Shown piece by piece: positions 11,263-22,373 of a stretch of DNA of 64,000 nucleotides; position 1 is the stretch's first letter; the number at the start of each line of letters is the position of its first letter. A program made the position numbers and the translations under genes. The DNA comes from Takakia lepidozioides. Taxonomy: Eukaryota; Streptophyta; Takakiopsida; Takakiales; Takakiaceae. The stretch covers positions 90,688,756 to 90,752,755 of the forward strand of contig CM060731.1 of NCBI GenBank assembly GCA_030704615.1, written 5' to 3'. A model generated the notes under the pieces. The model saw only the letters and a list, made by a program, of their open reading frames with translations, was not told the DNA's origin and did no database searches.

Positions 11263-12230
11263 GCGGCAGAAGGGTTAGCTTCACTCCAATGTTAAGGCAT
11301 GTAAAACCGCGGAATACTCTATACAGGCCAGTATGCGACATCTTTTTGCCGTGGTATACTGGATTTCTCGTTGCACGGTCAATCATTTCCATGAGCGGAT
11401 CTAAAAAACCATGAGCGGACTTGTTACTGACGACATATCTTCGCCGCATTACAGGATGTGGAACTTCCAAAAACGGCAAGGTCAAATAAAAAAATAAATT
11501 ATTTTAATACTTGTTTAATCTGCCGCATTTCCAAATTTGGAGGAGTCCGCTCATGAAATCCGCGTGTCTTAGACTTCGGCTCACCGCTCATGCGGCTCAT
11601 GCCTCATGGTTTCTGCTCATGAAATAGTAAACCTCGAAATATGCATCCAGAACTATCCCCTGCGAGCAGCCCATCCTTGTGTCTCCCTGATGTTTTTGTC
11701 TGTTCTATCCTTGCTTGTGGTTTGGTTATCAGCCTCCAGTGTTGATGTCGATGGATTACTTTTAGCCTGTACCTCATTCTGCTTAATCTAACTTGGAGGA
11801 AGACAACACAAACGACATTATGCTCTCCCCTAATTTGACTTCCATACCTCAGGCAAATCTAGCTCTTTGCAATTCTAGTAGACCCTGAGCTAGTATGAGT
11901 GTAGACGCCTATAGCGTCCATTATTTTCTTTTTGTTCCTCACAAAACTGGATACAGGTTCGATGGCCACAAGCCTAAAGCACTGAGCAAACAATGCTTAT
12001 GAGTACGTTATCTCTGTATCTGTCAGACAGGACTCAACACCGCCATGAAAATCCGTTCAGAGAGTTCAAGAAGCTTCGGACAACTCAAGAACTCATTGTC
12101 GGTTTTTTCGGGCAGTCCGGGCAGGTTCAAAAACTTTGACGACAATGATGATGTGGCACTTTGGCACCCTATTCCTGCTAAAACTAGTCTCCGACCTTTA
12201 GTCCTCGTTAGAATTATACTAGGGTAGCCT
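11263..12230. other. No recognisable gene
   Basis: About 1 kb with only short open frames. A minus-strand frame (11485-11249) is unrecognised. A lone half-palindrome (TGCCGCATTTCC) occurs near 11521. I see nothing else to annotate. Confidence 0.5.
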
Positions 12231-14610
12231 GTGCCGTTGGCCCAAGTGTCCAATGTCATTTAAGTCCAAGTGCAATCCCCTATGTATCCAAGTGCGTCTC
12301 CTATGTTGAGGCCCAAATGCGACCTCTAGGGTAGCCTCTACGGTTGGCCCAAGTGTCCAGTGTCATCTAAGCCCAAGTGTAAGATCTTCTATGTATCCCA
12401 GTGCGTCTCCTATGTCGAGGCCCAAGTGCGATCTCTAGTGTAGCTTATGCCGTTTGGCCCATATGTGAAGAATTGAAATCTAAGACCAAGTGTAATTTCC
12501 TATGTATATAAGTGCGTCTCCTATGTCGAGGCCCATCTAAGCCCAAGTGCAATCTTCTATTCATGTATCCAAGTGCATCTCCCATGTAGAGCCCCAATTG
12601 TCCATTGTCATCTAAGCCCAAGTCCAATCTCCTATGTATCTAGTGCAATTTCCTATATTGTATCCAAGTGCGTCTCCTATGTCAAGGCCCAAGTGCAACC
12701 TCTAGGCCCTAGGGTAGCCTGTCCCGTTGGCCCAAGTGTCCAATGTCATCTAAGCCCAAGTGCGACCTCTAGGGTAGCCTATGCCGTTGGCCCAAGTGTC
12801 CAGTGTCATCTAAGTCCAAGTGCAATCCCCTATGTATCAAAGTGCGTCTCCTATGTAGAGGCCCAAATGCAACCTCTAGGGTAGCATTTGCCGTTGGCCC
12901 AAGTGTCCACTGTCATCTAGGCCCAAGTGTAAGATCTCATATGTATCCTACTGTGTTCCTATGTCGAGGCCCAAGCGCGACCTCTAGGGTAGCCTGTGCA
13001 GTTGGCCCAAGTGTCCAGTGTCATCTAAGCCCAAGTGTAAGATCTTTTATGTATCCCAGTGCGTCTCCTATGTCGAGGCCCAAGTGTGATCTCTAGTGTA
13101 GCCTATGCCGTTTGGCCCATATGTGAAGAATTGAAATCTAATACCAAATGTGATTTCCTATGTATATAAGTGCGTCTCCTATGTCGAGGCCCATCTAAAT
13201 CCAAGTGCAATCTTCTATTCATGTATCCAAGTGCATCTCCCATGTAGAGCCCCAATTGTCCACTGTCATCTAAGCCCAAGTCCAATCTCCTATTTATCCA
13301 GTGCAATTTCCTATGTATCCAAGTGCGTCTCCTATGTTGAGGCCCAAGTGCAACCTCTAGGCCTTAGGGTAGCCTATGCCGTTGGCCCAAGTGTCAAATG
13401 TCATCTAAGTCATCTAAGTCTAATCAGTTTTTTTCCACAGAGCCTACGACCAGATTTGAACCGGAGACCTTTCCCTTGATATCTCTCCCGTCGAGGCTCC
13501 AACCATTGTCCTAGGAATGCCCACTTTGCCATTTTTGCTATTTTTCCTGAATTTTCAGCGACCAAAAGTACTTGCACATCTCCCACACCGCGGGTCCAAA
13601 GATTGTGAAATCGAGCCCGTGCACCCCTCCTCGTCGAGGGCTTTCCGACAGTACCAAGCACTAGCGTCGGGGCCTTGCGGTTTCGGACATCTCAACGTGA
13701 CAAAACAAAACAAAACAAACAAACTGGCTTCCTTCATAGATTGACTAGGGTAGCCTGTGCCATTGGCCCAAGTGTCCAGTGTGCAAAGTGCAATCCCTAT
13801 GTATCCGAGTGCGTCTCCTATGTTGAGGCCCATGTGTGAAGAATTGAAATCTAAGCCCAATTGCAATATCCTATGTATCCAAGTACTTCTCCCATGTAGA
13901 GGCCCAAGTGCGACCTCCAGTGTTCAATGTCATCTAAGCCCAAGTGCAATCCCATATGTATCCAAGTGGGTCTCCTATGTTGCCCCAAATGCGACCTCTA
14001 GGGTAGCCCGTGCCGTTGGCCAAAGTGTCTAGTGTCATCTAAGTCCAAGTGCAATCCCCTATGTATCAAAGTGCGTCTCCTATGTCGAGGCCCAAATGCA
14101 ACCTCTAGGGTAGCCTTTGCCGTTGGCCCAAGTGTCCAATGTCATCTAAGTCCAAGTGCAATCCTCTCTATATCCAAGTGTCGAGGCCCAAATGCGACCT
14201 CTAGGGTAGCATGTGCCGCGGGCCCAATTGTCAAGTGTCATCTAAATCCAAGTGTAAGATCTTCTATGTATCCCAGTGTGTCTCCTATGTCGAGGCCCAA
14301 GCGACCTCTAGGATAGCCTGTACATTTGGCCCATGTGTGAAGAATTGAAAATCTAAGACAAAGTGCAATTTCCTATGTATCCAATGCGTCTCCTATGTCA
14401 AGGCCCAAATGCGACCTCTAGGGTAGCCTGTGCCGTTGGCCCAAGTGTCAAGTGTCATCTAGGCCCAAGTGTCAAGTATCATCCAAGCCCAAGTGCAATC
14501 TCCTATGTATGCAAGTACGTCTCCTATGTCGAGGCCCAAGTGCGACCTCTAGGGTAGCTTTTGCCGTTGGCCCAAGGGTCCAATGTCATCTAAGTCCAAA
14601 TGCATTTTTT
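12231..14610. repeat. Degenerate tandem repeat block rich in CCTATGTATCCAAGTGCGTC
   Basis: The phrases GGGTAGCCTGTGCCGTTGGC, CCAAGTGTCCAGTGTCATCT, GCCCAAGTGCAATCTCCTAT and GTCTCCTATGTCGAGGCCCA recur in the same order about fifteen times. They form units of roughly 120-160 bp with deletions and shuffling. A larger segment (about 12360-12720) is repeated near 13010-13370. Small open frames here encode repetitive Pro/Ser/Cys-rich peptides and are not genes. Two longer inserts with tRNA-like boxes interrupt the block. Confidence 0.9.
13425..13742 (-). mobile_element. tRNA-box-containing repeat insert, copy 1
   Basis: On the minus strand a box-B-like word (GGTTCAAATCTGG, plus 13448-13462 complemented) follows an A-box-like word (AGGACAATGGTTGGAGCC), spaced as in tRNA-derived SINEs. 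The plus-strand end is an A-rich CAAAA repeat (about 13700-13722). The same segment recurs at 14604-14935 with about 90% similarity by eye. An intact element boundary or target duplication was not identified, so the SINE label is tentative. Confidence 0.45.
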
Positions 14611-14935
14611 TCCCACAGAGCCTACGACCAGATTTGAACCGGAGACCTTTCCCTTGATATCTCTCCCGTCGAGGCTCCAACCATTGTCCCAGGAATGCCC
14701 ACTTTGCCATTTTTGCTATTTTTTGTGAATTTCCAGCGACCAAAAGTACTTGGAATTCCGTATCTCCCACACCACAGGTCCAAAAGTCATGAGACCAAGC
14801 TGGTGCACCCCTCCTCCTCGAGGGCTTTCCAACGGTACCAAGCACCAGCGCGGGGCCTCGCGGTTTGGGACATCTCAACGCTACAAAACAAAACAAAACA
14901 AAACAAACAAACAAACAAACAAACAAACATCTCGC
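14604..14935 (-). mobile_element. tRNA-box-containing repeat insert, copy 2
   Basis: Second copy of the 13.4 kb insert. It has the same T-rich start, the same box-B-like word (14626-14640, minus strand) and the same pyrimidine-rich middle. The tail is longer, a run of CAAAA then CAAA units at about 14884-14928. The two copies are about 1.18 kb apart in the same orientation. This fits either two insertions or one larger segmental duplication of the surrounding tandem repeat. Confidence 0.45.
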
Positions 14936-15340
14936 TTCAGAATCATAAAATATATTTCCAATCAAAATGAAATAAATGTTGAACTTTTTGTAAAACTTGA
15001 TTTTATTTATTTGTTTTTATTTTTTGGTAGATAACAGGGACTTTGCCTTGGAAGCTTTATTTATGTTTATTTTTGGTGGGGAAAAAAGTAAAACCCCTAA
15101 AAGTACCATGAAGGTATACACACCGTAGACAATGAAGGGCGACTCGACCTCCTATTGGAGAATTCCAAAAAATTAGGGCATTATGCCTAATGTAGTGCTG
15201 AGCGAGTAGCTCACCCAGGGAGCTTCTATCAAGCAACAGTCTAAGAGCAAGTGTAGGTCTTGCCAGCAGAGGTAGAGTCCTAACGAAGAGCTTGATGATG
15301 ACTACTACTCTACTGCTATCGATTTGCTCTTGGAATGTCA
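14936..15340. other. AT-rich stretch ending in a LINE endonuclease start-like motif
   Basis: No full gene. At about 15326-15349 the plus strand encodes CSWNVNGT, which resembles the opening strand of APE-type endonuclease domains of LINE elements. The frame ends almost at once. Directly to its right, minus-strand LINE C-terminal sequence begins. The rest is AT-rich with no recognised feature. Confidence 0.3.
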
Positions 15341-16300
15341 ACGGAACTTGAGTCTCGCAGCTGACTTGATGTGGTGCCAGTTAATGTCTCTATCAAATTC
15401 GGGGGAGAGTGTGGATGGGCGTTCTGAGCCCCCTCCAGGCGACTGGTGGGCTGGCAGCCCAGTTGCATTCACTTGGTGAAGTGGTAGTGCAGATGTGCCC
15501 TTGCTTGCCCCAGGACGATCTGAAGTCTGCATGCAGGTTGGCTGCTTGTTGAGGGTGTCTGTCCATTTCTGCACACAGTTTTATCCATGCCTTTCTAGCA
15601 TCAATCTGCAAATCCCAGAATATGTGAGCTAATACTCCGGATAGTGACAAAGTTTCACCAAAGAGTGACCAGGAGCAGCGTACTCTCCATAGTTGCCATA
15701 GTGTAGAAACCCGGAGGCTTTCAAAGATTGGGCAATGAATGGATTTCGATTTGGAAGTTGTGTCATAGTTTAAAAGTAATGTGAGTGGCGTCTGTGGTTG
15801 GGTATCCCAGATGGTGTAAAAAGCTTTTATGATTCTCCAGATTGATTCTAGGCCCTGGCACGAGAGAAGGCAGTGTTCTAAAGATTCTAGCACTCATGCG
15901 GAGCAGCATGAGCATGAAAGAGCGCTCTGGAATTGAAGCCATTCTCCCACCTTGAGCACTCTATTGGCAATTTGCCATAGGAATGCAGACATTTTTGTGT
16001 ACCTAACAAAGGGCGACTGTCCGGGACAAATGGTAATCCTCCTTCTCTTGCCTGCTTCATTTCAAGTGCAAGTTCACCCCTCCAGAATTGAGTGCGTTGA
16101 CCTAAAATGGTTCTCGTGATGTGGCGAGTGTCACACATATTGTGTCCGTACAAAATTTTGTAATAAATGGCTGCATAGGAAAGTGTGTTCTTGATAATGT
16201 CGTTGAACGAAGGTTTCTCAATTTCATGGCTTGTATGCATTTGCAACATTGGCTTCTATCTGGATTTAAGTCTGTCTGGCAATCTGCATGAGCCAAGGGT
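15341..16300 (-). mobile_element. LINE 3' remnant (zf-RVT-type C-terminal region)
   Basis: Minus-strand frames from about 16300 to 15345 read YTKMSAFLWQIANRVLKVGE, SALSCSCCSA and VLESLEHCLLSCQGLESIW. This pattern, W/F-rich followed by paired Cys and an ESxxHxxxxC motif, is that of the zf-RVT domain found C-terminal to plant LINE reverse transcriptases. A stop separates CCSA from VLESLEHC, and the upstream part is out of frame, so the copy is dead. It differs from the LINE family in the 27-43 kb interval. Confidence 0.6.
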
Positions 16301-17858
16301 TTAGGTGCAAGCCTTGGGGATGATGTATGTATGCACTCTCGGGTTGATCAGCGCAAGTTCAAGGGCACCACACTGATGCCTAACATTGGTTATGGGTCAA
16401 ATAGGAAGACAATGCATGTGCTGCCAAGTGGTTTCGTCAAATTTTTGTTGCACAATGTGAAAGACCTAGAACTCCTCCTCATGCACAAGACCTGGAACTC
16501 CTCATAATTTGTGATGTTTGTGCAAACGACATTGATCGTTGTGCTTGGTTTAGATAAATGTTAGAATGATATCCTCGTTCAACATTCATCCACTCTCTCC
16601 TTCATCCATGATATTTCATCCACGTTCGTCTCTCTATCCAATCTGGAGGTTCGATGCTAATGTTAGGCTTGCATCGAAGTTTCACCTGCTGTGGGCAAGC
16701 CTCGACTTCTTTGAGTTGGGGGATGTTTCCGCGTGAGCGCAGCTAGGCTCACACCACGTCAGCAGTTCTTGCCACGTTGGCTCTCGGGTCTGACTCCACG
16801 TCAGCAGACCTCGCCAGCGTGGTTGGTACCATGTCACGTCAACCCACGTCATTTCCATAGGGACGGGCCTATAACCGCGGACCGAATAGGCAGAAGGGGG
16901 CCTATAGCCGCAGACTTGCGCATTTGGCACATAGGGAACCATATACATGTGGGCGACGAGGCGAAGTGCAGAAGAAAGCTTATATTGAATGTTGCTGAGT
17001 GTTTGCAGAAACCGAATATAGCCCGCCCGGTAGGGAGGCAGATAACAATCGTAGAACACATACGCATGTAAATCGAAGAGAAAATAAACGAGAAAGGGCT
17101 TAAAAAGCATGAGGAAGAGGCGAGTCATACTGGGAGGGAAGAGAGAAGCAAAGATGTTGAAGGGCTGTTGGGCAGTGCTAGAAGCCACAGAACGAGCTAT
17201 GGCGAGAGATGGAGCTAAACACGAAGCAAAGGGTAATTTAGTGGAACCGCTACATAAAGGAGTAAAGACCGAGAAAAATGCGAAAAGATGGTGAAACCCT
17301 ATAGATTTAGTGATGGCTAGGAAATTTAGCGGAAACTGGCGGCGGGAAGGCGCCTTCCCCCAGGAACTATCCTTCCTACACATACCTTTTAAAGTAAAGT
17401 ATATACATATAATGACATGGCACATCAAGTCATTGGAATTACTGTAGTTACGACTACGATTTGACGTGGTATTTGAATTATAATTATATATAATTATATA
17501 TATACACCTTATATAATTACGTGGAAATTACAGTCATAATAATCACTTCACATACAACTCCATAAATGTTGATTAATAAGGCACAATTATATTATATTAT
17601 GACGTGTAATATTGAGTCATTGAAACTACTTAGCATACAATTGACAGATTATGATTTAATGCTGACTTGGCCAACTTTGATACTTAGTGATTAGTAGTTG
17701 ATTTGGGAGTGGTGTCTATGACTCAAGTGCTTACAATCACTATGGTTGTAGTGCCTACAATCACTTGTGACAATAAAGGTAATTCCAGAATGGCGAAGGA
17801 CCCGGAATTTGGGAAGGGGGGCTGCCAGGCAGCTACAAAAAATTGTGGACATTAATAA
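16301..17858. other. No recognised gene; purine-rich then AT-rich sequence
   Basis: A long minus-strand frame (17428-16682) has no recognised domain and looks accidental. The stretch 17440-17520 is AT-rich with TATATAA words. Between 17430 and 17770 short words such as AGTCATTG and TACAATCACT recur. They may be subterminal repeats of the CACTA remnant to the right. Confidence 0.4.
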
Positions 17859-19398
17859 TTAATCATCATATTCATCTTCCTCCTCTTCCTCCTCGGTATT
17901 AGGACGCACAACAATGTCTCTAAGACTTATTCTTGCTTGAAGAGTCTCTTCCGCATTAAGGTCAAGCGCATCTTGTAAAGATGCTTCTTGTACCACATTT
18001 GGAAGATGAGTAGGTTCCATCAAACCTATAAAATCTGCATTCTCATCTAGATTCACCTCATTGATTTCAGCCACAACTCGTTTAGCTCATGGATCTTTAT
18101 GAAGCACCACCTTCCATCCCGGCTTGGTGGTTTCATCGGAAAAGAACACTTGTTCTACTTGGGCTAGAAAGATAAAAGGCTCATGATGCTCTGGTAACAG
18201 CCTTCTGAAATCAACGGAAAGAAACCCATATTCATCTCGCACCATGGTGGCATTGTCTCCCACCATATTGGCTCTCACCCATGAGCAACGGAATACAATG
18301 GGCTGTAAAAGACCATAATCTACATTGAGAATTTCCTTTATCACTCCAACATATTGCAAAGGAGATGTAATAGGATTACGATCTCGTGCACTACTCCTAC
18401 CCTCATGTTGAAAATTGAGGCGACGCCACTATCAAAAGTTACGTTCAGACGGGAGGCTTCATCATCCACACGATAATGATTGCCATAGGCTTTCATTGAG
18501 CAATATGAATATCAGTGGCTGTCAATGAAGGGGGAAATGATAGATATACCATATCTTTGTTGTCCACTTCATTCTCCCTTGCAAATGCACTTACCCGGGC
18601 TCTAACCCAAGCTGGAAAGAACTCCAACCCATTCATTGTTGAGGGATACTCAATGGGGAGTGCACGTGTGGATCGGTTTCGTCTCCATGAAATTGTGAAT
18701 GCATCATCGCACGTTTTATTATACGCTCCTTCTCTGCTGCATATGTGCTGACCACAACAAAACATAATGAAAACCAGTCTATATATAAAGAACCCTTGAA
18801 AAAGGAGGACATAATAATCCTAAGTCCTCTTAATAAATCTGTAGTGGCTACTCAGTGATTGAAATGACTTGAGTCCACTCACACGTAGAGCCATATGACC
18901 TTTTGCAACGATACCTTCAGTAAGACATTGGTGAGCTTTTATTCATATATAACTTAAATCATTGTATGCATTGCAAGCAAAATGACATTCTGGAATTATT
19001 TTTACTGGCATGAGTAAAACTTACGACTACATGTCATGTCTACGACTCATACAAGGACTCATGTAGTCATTAACACTACTACCAGTCATCTTAGTAGTAG
19101 TATTGATGACTCGTGCCGGTAAAGGTAATTCCAGAATGGTGAAATCCCATGCAAATGCAAGAGGGGGGGGGGGGCACCTTCCAATATGGTAAGTCCCATA
19201 GAATTGATCTCCTCTTTACCCCATACCTTTAAGTGTTCTTCTTCTTGCCCCAAGGCATCGATTGCAAGGGCATGGCAATTGAGAAAGCCCATATTCGCGA
19301 GCACTGGCTACTTCACGTTGCCAAAGCTTATCATCACGGGCATCCTCTGAAGAGGTATCATGATTTCTGGCTGCTACAATCGGGGTAGGGATATTCAT
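17859..19398 (-). pseudogene. CACTA (En/Spm) transposase remnant: Transpos_assoc and DUF4216 parts
   Basis: Read on the minus strand, a segment at 19398-19216 contains LPCPCNRCLGARRRTLKGMG, resembling the CPC..C motif of the transposase-associated domain of CACTA TNP2 proteins. Segment 18765-18493 (STMNGLEFFPAWVRARV) is unplaced. Segment 18359-18087 (YVGVIKEILNVDYG, CSWVRANMVGD, VDFRRLLPEHHEPFIFLAQV, PGWKVVLHKDP) matches the DUF4216 region. The frame crosses a TGA at 18087-18089 into AKRVVAEINEVNLDE and an acidic tail ending at 17859. The central catalytic domain is absent, so the copy was deleted internally. The TGA sits where the family has Arg, as expected from CGA to TGA. Non-autonomous and inactive. 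Confidence 0.68.
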
Positions 19399-19662
19399 AC
19401 TGACATCAGATTCAAATATACATTGGGATATGCTTGTTGGGCCACTTGCTTGTCAATCCCAATGAAACAAATGCCTCATAGTCAGACAAACTACTCATAT
19501 TCCTACTCGGTAGTGATACAAATGACTCGTTGAACACACTTCCCAGTGAGCACACTGACTGTAGACATATCAATGACTACAAGTAATTGATATGACTGGA
19601 ATTATGATTATTTGATTTGTCACAGAATCCATCAACTTTGCAGCATTTTATGGATGCCACAT

Positions 19663-19730
19663 CGGTGGGGTAGCTCTGTTGAATCGAGCAGTGAGTTCCA
19701 CCTAGTGATGCTGGGATCAAATCCTGGGTA
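19663..19730 (+). other. tRNA-like sequence (pol III box A and box B)
   Basis: A box-A-like word, GTAGCTCTGTTGAATCGAGC, has a perfect GCTC/GAGC D-arm. It is followed by a box-B-like word, GGGATCAAATCCTGG (19713-19727), inside a T-arm with five possible pairs. The anticodon arm and acceptor stem do not pair well. This is therefore a tRNA relic or the head of a tRNA-derived SINE rather than a working tRNA gene. Confidence 0.5.
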
Positions 19731-19737
19731 TGCATGA

Positions 19738-20213
19738 TTGTACAACTTTCCTGAATCTACCATCCGCAGCTGGAAAACAAAGAAGGTGACATCCAAAAAA
19801 CTTGGCCCGTTGGCATGTAGCCAGGTCTGCATTCGCGAATTATCCTTTCAGCTCGAGCAGTTTACATTGGCAAAGGGATGGTCCAGGTGCCTCGCGTGCT
19901 TACTACGATCCTGCAATTTGCCAACTGTGCTTACAAGGATCTCTATGAAATTCTGTGAAGATGGAAATCGACATTGCAGGAGGAGATTTAGAACGCCTAG
20001 TGTAGAAAGCCCGATAAAACACGAGCAAAATGTAGGGGATCATCCAATCTCTACAGGTACTTCAAGTGACACTAACTCACGTTCCAGCTCGGAGATAATT
20101 CAGGCGAACGGAGGGCTCGAGTAGCTCTGGAGGAATGAGAACGCAAGATAGCAAAGAATGGTTCATTTGTTGGAGTGCTTTGATGTCAAAACTTTGGCTT
20201 GAGGGTTTACCTA
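19738..20213 (+). other. Unrecognised open frame
   Basis: A plus-strand frame (19738-20124) encodes about 128 residues, with a serine-rich end (GTSSDTNSRSSSEIIQ). No family is recognised and no splice context supports it. It lies directly after the tRNA-like sequence and may be mobile-element body. Confidence 0.2.
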
Positions 20214-22373
20214 TTACTCCGGCGTAACTAAGAGCCACTTCGCCTCACAACTACTGCCCCCTTTCAGGGGTGGGCAAAAATGGGTTATAAGATAGGTAAT
20301 GAGAGGTCTACAATTGGGTCTATATGGGAGGTAAATAGTGTGGGTGTGTGGTTGGAATATATAATGAGGGATAGCATTGTGGGTGATAGTAGAGTAGGTC
20401 GCTGATGAGTGTAAGGGGGGGTCCGGTGATGGAAAGTCTTTATGAGAGCTCATGTTATGATCTTGGTATAGGTGTATTATGGATTGTAGGTAGGTGGGGG
20501 TTATGGTCTTTAGTGTGGGGGCTATAAGGTGAGTAGGCGAGTAGCATGGATGGATGGCGTTGGGAAGGAAAGTGCATAACTTTGAAGTGGGTAGAGGTTG
20601 TGTTTTTGGTGGGGTTTTTAGTGAGAATATTGGGTATTGGGTATAAGGGTGTGATGGATGAATGATAGTGGGTGACATAAGGAAAATGCAGTATATCAAG
20701 GTGGGGTTGCCAGAGGTGTAAGCATATCTTGATATAATGTTGAGGTGGTAATCGGTAGAGTTTGAATAGAAGAGGTAATCGTGAGGCATAATGTGCGGGG
20801 TGGGATGGTGTGAGTTAATATGGGTGTAGTAAGGGGGGGGTTTGACGGAAGTGAACTGCAACTAGAAAAACAATTGTTTTTTGGCGGGGGCGTATTGATA
20901 TTCAAAGTAAATACATAGTATGTGAGGATCATAAAGAGAGAGGGTAATCCACTGTGTGAAAGTTTGTGGATTAGGTATCCGGAGTGTGGAGATATTTTTA
21001 TTATTTTTTGGACATGGGGTCTTTGGTACGGTGGAGTTTGTGGAATGTAGTTGGTAAAGGGTGGATGATATGTATTTGAGAGATAATGAGTAGCATAGTA
21101 ATACTGATGAATTTTGTGGAAGTCATTGGATGAAAACAGAGAGGAAAAATCACTGGGTAAAATCACTTGGGGAGAGGACCAAGAGGGAAAATCACTGTGT
21201 AAAGTTACTTGGGGAGAGGACCATATTTGTAAAATCACTTGGGGAAAGGACCATGTAGTCAGAGAATCGTGAAATGGAGTACCAACACGCGGATGTGTGG
21301 CATAGTGTTTCATTGGAGATGAGTAAAGTGAGAACTTTGGTAGTTGATACATATATTGTTTATTGTTGGGAGCCTGGATGATGAGGTTCCAGCAGCTCCT
21401 AATGTAAGCCAGATAGTATGCAGTGGGGTGTATAATTAGACAAGACAAATAGTAGAGCTTAGGAATCCAAGGGGTGGAGAAGGAATTGTATATCTGGTCA
21501 CAACTATATACAGGCTTCCCCATGTGGTTGCCACGACTTTGGTATGATACACCAATCTCCATGGTGATGGTAGCTACATGAACCAGGGACAGTCGTTGAC
21601 TGTAGCGAATTGGTAGCCCACTGGTAGTGGTCATGTGAATCACATAGGGGGAGGGGGATCCCTTTTGAGTTTTCACTACAACACATACATAGTGCATTAG
21701 CACATCTGGGGGCCAGAGCAATTTGGGGAGAGTGGAAGGACGGGAGCTAGAAACTGGAAGTATGAGGAGGTACAAAACCAGTTTATAGATGAGTGAGTGA
21801 GGGGCAGCTGCATAGGAATAGCCATGACCTTTCATTGGCGTGGGTGAGGGCACACGAGCTGACTGTTGGGGTGAGAGGTAATAACATGTTCGTGGAGATA
21901 TCATGCCAGTGAGGTAGGGGTAAGAGCATGGATATCAGTACCTTGCCTTGAGATGAGGAGGTATGGTACCAGATCCGGTATGATGTTGTTGTAGGCAGGC
22001 CTCCTGAGGTAGTGCAGTGTGAGCACCACAATATGAGGGTAGTCTGCCATCTTTGATTGAGTAGTATGGAGCCCATACTGTTGTAGGTAGTTGCTACTTC
22101 CTTCATGAGTTGGGGTCTTGTAAGGTCGAGGGTGGATGCATGGTCCTGCCTACAGATACGAGGTGATAATTCTTGAGGGGAGGAAAGCCTATACAGTGAA
22201 AAACAACATGATGGAGAGGAACTATAGAGAGGAGACAAGTGGGAGAAATAAGGAGGGAGAGTGAGATTATGTAGGCTGGAAAATAGCTGGTGGTAGATAT
22301 TGTGAAGTATGTGGCAGGATAACTTAAAATGACCTAGAGTGGGTAATCTGTAATGGATGAGAGTAGAGTTCAA
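20214..22373 (-). other. Strand-biased block with long unrecognised minus-strand frames
   Basis: The plus strand is strongly G-rich and C-poor. The minus strand therefore has long frames of 402 codons (21904-20696), 215 codons (20861-20214) and 196 codons (22373-21783). The products are rich in Ser, Pro, Thr, Tyr, His and Leu and have no recognised domain. The longest has one hydrophobic run (LIYKLVLYLLILPV). Low complexity and composition could explain the openness, so I do not call a gene. A real fast-evolving gene cannot be excluded. Confidence 0.3.
21141..21255. repeat. Three tandem units of about 45 bp
   Basis: AAAATCACT and ACTTGGGGAGAGGACCA alternate three times. In the minus-strand frame they encode a repeated SSPQVxLxSDF peptide. 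This is a local tandem expansion within the strand-biased block. Confidence 0.8.

Noticed and set aside
16682-17428. 248-codon minus-strand frame
   Set aside because: It has no recognised domain, its hydrophobic and low-complexity patches follow base composition, and there is no splice or polyadenylation context.
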